Part shown: positions 1 to 13,300 of the stretch, one piece after another
Numbering within the stretch: the stretch's first letter is position 1
How the letters are laid out: every line of letters starts with the position of its first letter
Position numbers and translations under genes: made by a program
Source: Sipunculus nudus
Taxonomy: Eukaryota > Annelida > Sipuncula > Golfingiida > Sipunculidae
Reading direction: 5' to 3'
Assembly: GCA_026874595.1 (NCBI GenBank)
Contig: CM049306.1
Coordinates: 28,265,519-28,329,518, forward strand
Length of the DNA: 64,000 nucleotides
The notes under the pieces: generated by a model
The model's database searches: none
What the model was told of the DNA's origin: nothing
What the model saw: the letters and a program-made list of their open reading frames with translations, nothing else

Positions 1-1206
1 CTTATGCAAGTTATGGTTGTTTACCAAAACAAATTAATGATTTAAGATATTGAATCAACCAGGGCAGCAAGCACTACCTACCTTTTCCTCCTGGAACCAG
101 TGATAACATCAGCAATGGAAGGGGTTAATGGGTGAGTGCACACAGCATGGAAAACAAATAAAGGGTTAACCCAAAACACCAAGCAAAATCACACAATTAT
201 CCTCAATGACAACACAGGCCTCTCTCACCATGGAAGATTTCTGTGCTGTTCATTAAAGAATTTCTTTGGAAAATATCCCATAAATGGTTTTAAATAAAGT
301 GATAAAATATCCATATGAAAGGCTTGTGTGGCAATGTCCAACAATCAGTATAATATAATATTATATGAAAAGATTATTGGAGGTAATGCTTGAAATCTCG
401 AAGGCACAGACCAGAATAACATTTTAGCTGAAAAAATATCAGTTTAAGCATTGTTATGGCTGACAATCAACTTTAATCAAGCTTATTATGGCTTTGTAGA
501 TAGTTTAATCATCTTCAGAAGTCATAAGCAGGAGGGTGGTTAATGTATCTTGACACAGGCTTGCACAAAGTATCTTCTAACAAAGTAACATAATTCAGTG
601 AACTAATACTTCATCACTCTTCATGAAATATTTGAAACTTAGAATATGCTATTTAAATGTTAATAATTGGTATCACTGGTAACATATTAGGGTTCATGAA
701 CACCTCTGATTAAAAAAAAAACAAAGATAAAGTCTTCACTACAGTCTTCACTCTAGCTACAGCAAATCCACACCATAAATATATGAAATCCCTATTATTT
801 GGCATTAGTATAAAACCATGCAAAAATAGGATATAAATCACAGCAAACACAGAGGCATCCCAGACACTTCTTAGTTGTTTTGAGTAATTAATTCAAATCA
901 GTTTGTGGTGTTAGATATATATTTTTTTCAAAAGTTGAAGAAGTTATGACACCAATATTATGATTTTTCTGCATACACCTTTAATTGTATCATCTACTAT
1001 ATAGAAACACTGCAGACAGGAAATCAAAATTATGTGAGACAGACTTATATTGGTAATGATATTTTTAGATACACAAAACATATCCGTATCACATGCTTAT
1101 CATTGTGCCAGGGAGATGTACATATCAAAGTGTCAGGGATACCTGCTTGTACATTCTACTCAACATCTCCTCTCCTGTGTAATGATAGCTGACTACTACA
1201 CTATAC
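1..1206 (-). other. Intron 40, open at the window edge
   Basis: AT-rich sequence in which I find no AAA3-like coding block in any minus-strand frame and no recognisable repeat. Confidence 0.6.
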
Positions 1207-1351
1207 CTTAGCCTTGCTCTCTATGTCCACTGGCTTGATAAGACTAGACCACATGTTCCATGAGCCATACTGCCGCTGGATGTACACATGGTCATATACT
1301 GTGGCCTTTTTGGGGAAAAGCAGGCTTCTAGGAATCTTCAGTTCTTTTGGA
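1207..1351 (-). CDS. DNAH3: DNAH3-like exon 40 (last in window, before AAA3)
   Basis: Residues about 2067-2115, phase 2 to 0, acceptor ctttaag, donor gtatag. [20 protein letters not shown] precedes the AAA3 module. The next exon, expected to carry the AAA3 P-loop, is not found in 1-1206, so it lies outside the window. Confidence 0.92.
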
Positions 1352-4300
1352 CTTAAAGAAAAAAATAATTACTTCATAATCAACAAGGTATTTCAAATTT
1401 CATTTAGTTACCCTATACTCATATTAAGAAAGCATTAAACAACTAACACTCTAAATACAGTGGTCACATAACATTAGTTTTTAACTTCTTCCACCAAACC
1501 ACTGCTTTTAATAACAGTATAAGCCATATATTGCCACCAGGGAGTTTGCACAGGGCAAAGAATATACTGGCCAGTGAAAGTAGGGTATTGTAGGTTTCAA
1601 ACTTTGTTGCAGTTTTTCAAATCTGCAATGTCCCACTCTCACAGTTATGGAACAATCCAAAACGATTACTAGGCAAGAATTGTAGTATTACACATAAATC
1701 AGTAACACATTTAGACAGTGATTGCTACACTTTGATTTCCAGAAAACATATTTTTTTACAATCAGCTACAAAGTATCTGTAAACAGCAAAAAAATCTTTG
1801 TGAATTATTAAATTTTGCTGCAATATTTAACTAACCATACCGTGGATACTTGGCATTGTTGCCTTCCATTTCACACAGGCCATGGAAGAAGTCATCAAAC
1901 TTTAGTCTTGAAGGTCCATCGAGTACCCCACCCACAGACCACACCAGGGAGAACAAGAAGTGGGCTACGATCATGTTGGTGCGCTCCTCTGTCAGTTTTT
2001 GTGCGGACAGTGACTGCTGCTGAGGTTCTGCCTCCTCCTCCATCGTCTGCTCCATGACCAGATCATCATCATCATCCTCACCTATTTGTCTGCAGAGACA
2101 AAGGAAGATTTAGATGAAATAAAAGAGTAGTAGATGATCATATTACCTGACAAAACTATTCTGAGTAGAATCAATTTGAAGTAAGTCAAAATAACTTGTG
2201 TATAGAAGTTATTTTTTTATTTAATTTTAAAAAATATATAAAATCTCCTTGCTTTTCTGCACATCCACTTTATGGCACCCCATGTATCATCAATAAGAAT
2301 TCTTATCCCATACAGAACATAATGATATCTTCACTTAACCCTTATACTTTAATTACCTATTAGAAAATCTTTATATATCTAGTTATTTACATGACACTGT
2401 ACTTACCTGACCTCCTGCATCATGCAGCTGAACAGTCTGAGCATGCTCATAGTCAGGTGCATCTGGTGACACTTGACAAAATGCTTGCAGTACTTGGTGA
2501 CAAAGTTCAGGCATGGAGGCAGCAGCCAGTCAAACATCAGCTACAAAACAGGAATCAGTGTCATACAAAGTCTTCAATTTAGTGAGTATTAAAATTTTAT
2601 TTTTAATCTTTAAGACTTATCAATCACATGAACTTACGCACAAGTCTAAAAATACACTGATTAAAATGCAGAAATGAAGAAACAGTAGCACTTGATCTCT
2701 GTTAGTGTTACTGGTTTTTCCCTATCTTAATCTCATTCTCCTTTCATATATTAATTATTATCTTGGTAAATCTTGGTACAGGTAAATCACCTGTATCATC
2801 CTGCGCTGGTCACTGTTGATTATGTCTGGAATCTGTGTTTTCATGTATGAAGTGATCAGTGGTTCTGGCCCAAGCTGAAGTGGCTCCATGTAAATCATAC
2901 CACATCTGTAACATATCGTTATACAAACTGAGAAACTGTGTAACACATGTCTTATGGAAAAATGGTAAATCTAACAAAGAAAGCCTTCAAGAAATTATGA
3001 CAATGAAATTTACAGTTACCCAGAGTTTAGAAATGTTTAAGATTACTTCACCTGTGGCTGTACTTGATGACAGAGAATGGAGTGCTTATTTTCAGCTTTC
3101 CGTCTTTTTTTTCAGATAACTGGCATCCATACCCATATGACCAAAGACAGACATGTAATTTCTTTCAGACAAAGGCATGAGGAAAAATGATCTCACTTTG
3201 GACAAACTAATTTAATTCACAAGTAAAGAAGGGTGGCCTGTTCATGTAGAGCACTATATCTACATTCAGAGTCTTATCACTAGACAGAATCTTGGGTTTG
3301 GTTTTACAGATGTTGGATTAAGGTTACCATCAACTAAGGATACTGGTAACATAAAAAAGACACACAGGTTATAACATTGACAGATGGTAACACTGAAACC
3401 AGGTGATGCCTGAAAGGCCCACACTAGCTTAACTGCTGACAGACGAGGAATATTGAAACTAGGTAAGCCAGAAAAGTAAATTGTTAGGTGGAGACCTCCT
3501 TACCTGCTGACAGTGGCTGGGGAGGCCTGCTCCAGGTCCTGAGGTTCAAATATCATGTTCATCCTGTTACTCATCTGGATGATCTCTCCACTCATCAGGC
3601 ACAGCTGTCAGTCATATACAACATTATTAACATGACATCCACATTTAAAGTATACATCCATGAGATTTTCTCAATTTTTTTCTTATCATAAAAGCTAGTG
3701 AATTCAAATTAATTTATTTGGTCTCATTGTTGTTTTCACCGCCATGTTTCATATTGGTTTAACTATCATTATACCCTAAAAAGACTATTAGTCTTACTTA
3801 ATTAACTCAAAGATTTTCTCATAATTACTATGTAAGAAATACCAATTTTCCTGAAAATGCCAATCTGGTGAGAAATTTATGAAAAACATAATAGACTGCA
3901 CCTGATCTGAACCTGACTGACCATCATATACAGTTTCACACTGATAGTAATAAAATATGCAGTTGTCTGGCTGGGACCAATAAGTTGACACAAGAAAGTG
4001 TTCTTTACCTTTTTGTTATCATCCAACACTGTGTTCATGTTTTCAATCCATACTGCATCAACAGGACCATCAAAGATGATCCATTTTCGATCTTCTGTAG
4101 TCGAGGAAGAAAATTCTCTGAAGGTGTTGGCCAGCACACCTGGAAGAATTACATATAGAATTCCAGTTTAATTCAATTCAGTGTCACAATAACGCAGCTT
4201 ATATTACAATCATGATAAAGTTGTTTTGTCAGTGCCTGAGAAAGTTGGTTGGAAGTGTCTGTGATACATTGCCACAGATGCTCCCTCAACTGATTTTCAG

Positions 4301-7300
4301 GTGCAAGTGGTGCATTGTTGGCATTTGTTGCTTAGTCTTCCTGAAGGTTGTCATGGCATATTCCACAGCTTATTGCATCTATACTAGTTTTATCAATGTT
4401 GAAATTAAACCATGTAATGTGCCAATGTATATGATCGTATAATGAAAACACAATCATCTTCAGTTTCTGTCTTACCATCAGACCATTCGTGAGACACAGG
4501 ATCAAATCGCCCATACAGCTGGCCCATGGTGACGGCCTTGGGGTTGATGATCCTGTACTGAACGTGGTTTTCCTCCATCAGGTTCTGGTCATGGAGGTCT
4601 CCCAGGGATTTAGCCAGTGTCACAAGAGCTGATGTCTTGCCACCGATAGGATCACCCACTATCATCAGGCCATGACGGACCAGAATCATGTCATATATCT
4701 GCAATATACACAACTCCTCAATGTCAGCATTAGGTCATAATTCTGCTCTCATTAGCATCCATTATAATTGTGGTTTCTGCCAGTTCTATTGCTTCTAGGG
4801 ACTCATGAAAGCCACCATCTGTGCCTTGGAGAGTTAGTTATTATAACTTTCTGTAGAATCCATGTAAAAAAATAAAATTCTGGTCTCAAAGAGATGTTTT
4901 TAAAATAACAGTGTGCCGTAAACATCACTGGTGGAAAAAGAGTAAAACAACTTAAACCATAAAATTATATATGTATTCCAGAAATAATATAGCTTTAACC
5001 GAATAAAGTCTCAATGTAATCAGATTGATGTATGAAAAGTTATAATAATCCTACAGTACCTGTATGATTTTTTCTATAAACCAGGGTACAGCCTGCAGGT
5101 TTGTCTTGTCCATTTGACTTCTCAGTGCTCCCTCCAGAGCTCCATAGTCAGGCTTTGGCAATTCTACCCCTGGGAACAGATCTGAGATTATACCCTCGAA
5201 GAGTGGGATGTCTGGTGACAGAAACTGAAACAAATTAATTCTTACACTGAGGTAGTTCAGAGAAAAAATACATGGTGCATGGTTGTTTTGCTCAGTATCT
5301 CTCCTTAACAGTCTGAGGTAGCCTTGAATTTAGTTCTGTCACATCCTGGGATGATATAGGCTAAAGCTTCTTGATGCTTTTGATTAACTGACCTGGAAGT
5401 GAGAAGCTTTACATTTTTCCCTCGTGAACTAGCCTACATTTTCATCCTACATCTATGTTGACTTTATCACTGAATGACTTCCATTATGCTCCTGAGAACT
5501 GATTAACAATGACTTCATAACAATTACTATACTGAAATACACCTGAATGAATTTAAATACTGAATATAAAGTCTGTAAGCTTAAAGGATCTTACATTTGC
5601 ACGACTGGAGCAGTTGATCAAGCCCCAATAAAACAACAACATTCAGATAACTGTCTCCCTGCCAGCGCTAATAGGTAAAGACTGAGGACAGGAAATTTCT
5701 CAACAAGTGGGTTACCTTTGGCAGATTGACATCATTGATGGACCTGAGCACCAGCTTGTCTTCATCCTGGTCTGGGTACTTTAGCTTCAGGTTACCTGCT
5801 GCTGTCAGCACAGATTTCACGGCACGCATACCATAGTCATAATGGTGTTGGGATGATAACTGTAAAATAATAAGTCAACATGATCACGTCTAGACAACAT
5901 AAGGTATACTAAATGTTACTTTATAATAGAACTGAGTACATGTGCTGACCTAGATTTTATTATAGTACCTCTTATGAAATCAAGATCTGCATTTAACATC
6001 CTCTTTTGTCAATAGCTTCTGTTGTATTAAAGAGAACCCGTTCAGTTTCAAATTTAAACATAAGATTGAATATACCATCAAAAATATTATTCAATACGTC
6101 TCATTTCTCTAAACAAACAAAATAAAAATTTGAATATATAATCTGTTTGCTCTTTGTGAATTATATGGCAATTTTTTTTGGTCACAAAATTACATCTTAA
6201 AATTGATGTTAACTGTAATAAATATACATGCCTGCTCTGAGCAGAGTCTGTATGTAGCCACAATCTTTGCAGCCAAAGCAGGGGCACTGACAAATCCCAT
6301 GGAGTAGAGAGAGATTTCTGCAATCAAGACATAATCTGGTACCATCATGGCCACTGTTCGGAATAGCACCTGTGGAGCAAAAAAGCAGGAGGTAAAGATT
6401 CCATCAAATATTTCTTCAATTATTGAAAAATATATTCCAGCATGTAACATCATGAATGCATCACCATATTTAAGATTTCAAATATGAAATTAAAATAGTC
6501 CTGAAGGTTTTAACTTAAACTGTTAAAGTTAGCATTTCTAATATTTCAGAGATCACCATGCAAAATTATTTTTAAAATGCAGGCTGTTGATAAATCTTTA
6601 GTTCATGTGCTGGTAATAATTAATATCCTCTGTGCTACAAAGTTATCTTGCAGTATCAACTGATATGTAAAACTGTCAAAGTCAGACTGTTTTCATAGAT
6701 ACAGAGTTTTTCAGAGCATCACAAGGGCTTCATATTTTCACTTGTGCCTACAGAATAATAAAGCAATCCTAAATTTTACAAAACAAGGGACCTATGGGTC
6801 ACGGCGCTCAGCTGTTATATATGATAAAAAAATATGATTTAGAAATGAGGCACATGCTGGTTTTATGTGGTAATAAAAATAAGCTGTATTATGAGTTGTT
6901 GTTGTTTAGCTTATGTATGATTTTGATAGTACCTTTGAAGACAGGAAAGAGGATTAATTTCATTTATTTTATTATCAAATGGAGTGCGATTGTCACACAG
7001 ATTTTGACTTTGCCATATAACTTATAAGCAGAACATATAATATAAGAGTTTAACTATTTATTAAAAAAATTACAAATATTGTCCCAAATATAATTTTTAT
7101 TAAAAATAATAAGAGAATAGCATGATTTTTTCAAATAAAATATAACTGAAATGATTATTAAAATAATATTAAAGAATATATTCATGAATGCATTCATTAA
7201 TACATTTTGAAAGTATTTGCACTGGTATTCATATACTTTCATTTTTACCTGAATTCCCATTCTTGTGAAAGAAATTTTATAATTGAGTACATATTCATAT

Positions 7301-10300
7301 TCGTGTTTAAATACAATTGCAAAGTATTCGCACCATGTCTGGTATGACAATGATGTTGAGAATCCAGAATATACAAAATTCACACATTTAAATAATGATC
7401 ATAAGTACCTGGTTTTATGGCTTTTATTTATATTAAAAAAAAAAAGTAAAATATTCATTTTGGACTAATTTCACATCAATGTACTAACTATAGACACAGT
7501 AGGAATCTAGATAATAATATTATCAACTGCATCTTTGTTTATCATTAATTTCCTTCATATGATCCCTAATGATTAGTAATGAATAATATGATTTACTTTT
7601 TTATCATTAAAATTGAACTGAAAAATACCATAGGTGACTGCATGGTGTTATTTGGAATACGTGACATTCTATTTATCGATACAAGATTCTTATATCATCG
7701 GTAACTGCAAGTTAATTTCCTGTTATTATCAACTAACAAATTCCTTTTCTATTTTTCTTTAATTTGTTATTAAAAACCAATAAAAATTTATTAATTTATT
7801 GTTTATTGTTATGTTGTTGGTTAAAACTACTAGATGAGTTGGGTTGGACACCTGGATCAACTGTGGCTGGCCATTATATAATAAGCTGCCTGGAGCCCCA
7901 GTTTATGCCTCGCCTCAAGCATGCATAATTTGCTGAAAGTTCAACAAGGTCAACATACAGGTGACTCAAGAGGTGCTACAGAGAGCCAAGGTCTGACATG
8001 GTCTCATAAAAAAAAGCTACAATTTTTGGCCAATTTCTTTCAGTTTTTTAAACTAAAAAGCTGAAATCTTTATGTGTGCATGATATGAAAATTATATCAA
8101 CAGTGCTCACAGGAAACAAACATGCCATGGTCAAAGTTGGGCAAAATTTAAGGTACTAACTTTATATTTATACTGATAACTTATAAAATTTGAAAAAAAT
8201 CAGATCTAATTTTGGGTATTCAATTGAATCTTGATTAAATAATGTTACATCCCTGACAAAAAATCTCTAGCTTCAGCAATCCTCTTGTTAAGGGAGTAAA
8301 TATATTTCTTGATTTTTTACAAAGTGCATTATGTTTGGGCCCATAACTTAAAACAATTACGCAATACTGACATCATTTCTGGCATGTGCATAGAGAATGT
8401 ATAAAAAAATATGTATATTATATATGATTAAAGTCAGATGAGTGGTTTTGATATTAGGCAGTCTTGAAGTGTAACAATGGGTTTTTAATGGAAAAATGAA
8501 GTTTTTCATTAATATCTCGAAGGTATTAAGTCCTAGTGACCAAATTCTTGGCATGGTAGGGGATTTTTGAGACATATAATTGCATGCCAAATTTTAGGAA
8601 CTGAGAGCTGAAGCTGGGGAGCTGAGCACTTGCAAACTGTATGACACTAGCTTGATGTAAACAATATGTTACATGAGGCTTGAAAACTTAAATAAAATCT
8701 ACAGTTTTTGATCAACTGGTTTCAAATTTTTTATGTTTACAGACAAAATGCTAAAAAAAACATGCTGTGAAAATTAAATCCACAGTACTTACAGGAAAAA
8801 AACGTGCCATGGTCAAAGTTGGGCAAAATTTAAGGTACCAATTTTTTATTTTTGTTAATATTTTAAAAAAATTAAAAGATTTTCATCTAATTTTGGGTAT
8901 ACAATTTAATTTTGATTAATTAAAGTTATATTACTGGAAAAAAGGTCCATAGCTTTAACATATTTTGTGTTAAGTGATCAAATATCTTTCCTGATTTTTT
9001 ACACAATGAATTATGTTTGGGCCCATAAATTTTTAAATTTACATAATACATAATTTCTGGCATGTACATAGGAACTATATAGAGGAATAATTATGGTAAA
9101 TATGAGGAAAAACAGATGAGTGGTTTTGATATTAGGCAGTCCTGAAGTGTAAAAATAGGTTTTTAATAAAAAATTGAGGTTTTTCCTTAATTTCTAAAAG
9201 GAACGAAGTCGCAAAGACCCAGTTTTCGGCTTGGTAGGAGATCTTGGGGACATCTAACATTATGCCGAATTTTGGATTCCTAGGTCTTACGGTTTCAAAA
9301 CGTGCCACATCTACGGACGGACGGACGGACAATGGACCACGACTATAGCTCAGATGACTTATAGTCAGCTGAGCTAAAAACCTGGCTTTGTTTTTTATGA
9401 CTCATAAATGGCGAGTCTGTCATCTCAGGTAAAATGCTGAGTGAGCCATATACCTTGAGATTGTCAGGGAGTTCTGCCCTGCCAGCATAGCCAGGGTTCA
9501 TGGTGATAAAGATAGTACAGGATGGATCCAGTGAAATCTCAGTGCCCTCGAACACAAACATCTTCAGCTGCTCTGCCACAGCCCGCTGGATTGTCTGAAC
9601 TTGTTGTGCAATTACAGACAGCACCTGTAATATAATCATTGTTATATTCTTCATATCTTTTTGACCTTTATAGAAACTTGTTTAATAACTCCATGATTAG
9701 TCTTTATTTCTTATTAAAGATTTGTTCTAACAGCGTTCCTTGAAATAGTCAGCCATTTTTGTATTTTTCTACATATTTGTAAAAAAAAAGCTAATTATTA
9801 ATCATCATAAGAATTAAAATATGTTGATAACTCATTCATACCTAACAAGCTATGTAATTCTTTGTGTACCAAATACAGCACAGTCATGTAAATCTAATCA
9901 AATGAAAAACTAATTTATCTTCTTTTCACTTTACCTCCAGTTCTATTCTGTTGAACTCATCAAAGCATGCCCAAGCTCCACTCTGTGCAAGACCCTTGAA
10001 GAATTTGCCCATTGCCTTGTAGTCCAAACCATCAGAACAGTTGAATACTACACACTGAAAAATAGAATTGTCAAATGAATATTCAATACTTATACTATAA
10101 TGCATCAATATAATTATTAAAAAGTTCTATTAAGTATAAATTGTTCACTGTAAAAGAGGCTGCACAGAAACTAATAAATTTATTTCAACACTGCTTGACA
10201 GGCAATAGTGGTTGACTCAAATCATAGATTTTTAAAGTAAAACTGGCAAACACAATGGACTTTAAGGACTTTTTTTTCTAATTTAAGTTTTTTTTATTTT

Positions 10301-13300
10301 ATCAGTTGTAGATTGGTCTACTACATAAACTGACAAAATAAAGGTAAAAGGCATGCTAACTCTGACCCAGACTACTAGTATCATTGCTTTAGAATTTCAG
10401 AGTTAAGAGAATTCTGGGAGATCAAAACAGTTTATTCAACAGTCAGAGGGTAGAGAAAAGAGCACCTGTGGGCTCATACTGGGCTTGCTGACTATGAAGA
10501 TCAGATTATATATAATGGTCAGTGTATGTATCAATATGTAATAGTTGTGTAAAATATAATTAGTTGGACATATTCTGAAGAAGAACCTGACCTGTTTGGC
10601 CACAGCCTTGGCCAAGTCTTTGCAAGTTTCTGTCTTGCCTGTTCCTGCTGGACCTTCAGGTGCTCCCCCGAGGTTCAACAGCAGGGCTCCCATCAGTGTT
10701 CTGAATCAAAGTCAATCAAACACCACATAAACAATTGAAATCATGAATGTTGATGATACAGTTACTGAAATGCACCATGCTATTTGGAATACTGCTATTT
10801 TGATTATGCCTCACATTCTTGTTGAAAATAAACCCTAATTTTCACAACAACCTATAACTGATCGATATCCCTCAAACCTGAAATTAATGCATTAAAGTCT
10901 ATACACAATTTGTTCGACTTCATCTGAGTAAAACTTATCACTGACCTATAGCACCTGTCTGTGAGTGGTGTGATGACCAGACGACCCGTGTTGCCCAGAT
11001 ACTCGTAACCGTAAGGCACTGTAGTTGTGATCATGCGTACTATAACCAGCCTCTCCTCCCAGTAGTAACGCAGCTGGCTGATCCATTCAAAGTCTTGTGG
11101 ACTGCTGATGGACTTCTCAAAGAGTGTGGACACCACATCGCGAGCTGTAAAACACAACATCAGGTTGTGATTTGCTGATACACAACATAACATTAATAAA
11201 CCTGCCATAGCCCCCTCCCCCTTTCCCTTTGGGAGGGGATATGATGAAGGTAGTAATAAGGTCTCCATTTCAAGTTATCTTTTCACAGTGATTATTGCCA
11301 TTATCAACAATTCAAACTGAAACCTTTTAGTACACAACTGTAAATCAAATCAGAAATGCAATTTGACATGCTGCACAGACATGGATAACTGTGCAAGTAA
11401 AAATAAGGATAACAAATCTTCACTTTCAGTAGATTCTAAGGTTCCCTGGCTCTAAAAGCTATCTGGAAGAAATGTTTCTGTCATAATTACCATGGACATC
11501 AATGGTGATGAGAGCACCCAGGGTAATTCTTGCCATTTTTGTCAGTTTGCCTCGAACTAACTCCACAATTTCCTCAATCTGCTTGTTGCTCTTCTGAAAG
11601 TATTTCTCCAAACCACCTGGTGTTTCAATTGCCTGAAATGTAAATAAATTTTTCATGAGGATTCTGTTTTTGATTACTGATGTCAGCATAACTGGTACTA
11701 CAACATTCACAAAAGACATTTGACTAATCTGATTAACCTCTAACTGTCTTATGCAGCACTGCACCAGTTTATAATATAACAATTCAGCAGTATCCCTGAT
11801 TTCCACACTGCCTCAGCTGTGACTTACCTGAGTAACTTCTGCTGTCCAATGCACTGTACTGGAGGCAATGACCACCTGCCCAGGCCAGTTAAGAACCCAG
11901 TCTTTCCTTGGTGTTTTGGGGTATGCCTCTACAGCCTTGGCCATGGACTCCCTCAGGCTGAGCTTCATCACTTCCTCAACCTTATCATATATGTTGTATG
12001 TAAGTTACAACAAACTGCATTACAACACAGTATCACTGATGACCTAATTATAGATATCTACCATGCAACAACACTTCAATCAGTGCAGCTATACATTATA
12101 TGCAACAGATTACAGAAGAAGGCTACTTTGTTTTTTGTTATATACTTCATATACTTGCTTACAACATCATAAGGTTTTGCTATCTACTACACATTGAATT
12201 TGGTCACTTTTCTTATATTATGAAAACACACATAGTTTTTAAATTAAAATAAGCTCAAGTTTACTTACCAAACTCATTTACACACTGTGACAACTGGCTT
12301 CTAACATAAATTGTTGTTTCAAGAAAAGCAATTTAAAATTTTCAAAGAGAAACCAGAAATCTTCACCTGTAGCAGCCATCTCTCGACCAGACCCTTGGCA
12401 TCTGCAGGTGTGATAGTTCTGGCAAATTCCACCACCTCTTTCTCAGCTGATTCCATGGCTGTTATGATCTTCTCTGGGTTAAATGACAGCTGGGCAATGC
12501 CTTCAAAGCACTTCTTAAGGTGGGGTTGTACCCTTAGTGGATCTTTAGTTTCAGACAGAATTTCCAAGAGTTCATCATTGGACAAAAAGAAGAACCTGTA
12601 AGAGATGAAAATTAAGGTCACTTTACAGAAAAAGAAACTGAAACCAGTTTCAACTAAAGCCACTGGGCAACTTACAAAAAGAACCAGATTTATCAAAATA
12701 AGCTGTAAAACATCCAATACTGTGGAAAAAGGAGAAGCTGATATTTGACTCTGTATCTGTATTCAGTTATTACCAGTCTGAAAATTCTTATGAAATTGCA
12801 ACTGATTTATTTTACCAACCTTAAAAAAAATATGTAATAAGAGGAAATTGAAAAGTGTCAAAAAGTATAGTATGCTACATTTTCTTTTATTTTTAAATAT
12901 ATAAATTTAGCATGGTGGAAAGTGAATTACACTGACACATGGTCTTTATCATATAGCTTACATGTTATGTTTATTTTCTTATCCAGTGGTCAGGAATATA
13001 AAACCTTTATTTTTCAGCTGTCATGAAAGATTTCTTTCATTTTAGTTCTGGTTTTCAGAAAGAAATCTAAAGATAAAGATGAAAGACCAACCTTGGAAAG
13101 AACAGTCTCTTCTTTTCCAAGTAATCATTCAGGCCTTTCTGGATGTCGTCCAACATGGACTGTAAAGCACACAATAGTTTCATGTAGAAAAATTATTATT
13201 AATAATTGATTAATGATCAATTTTAATACCACAGAAAACATACTTTGGTCTTAGGGAGTCTGAATTATACTTTATACAATTGTATAAATGTTTAAGTTCT

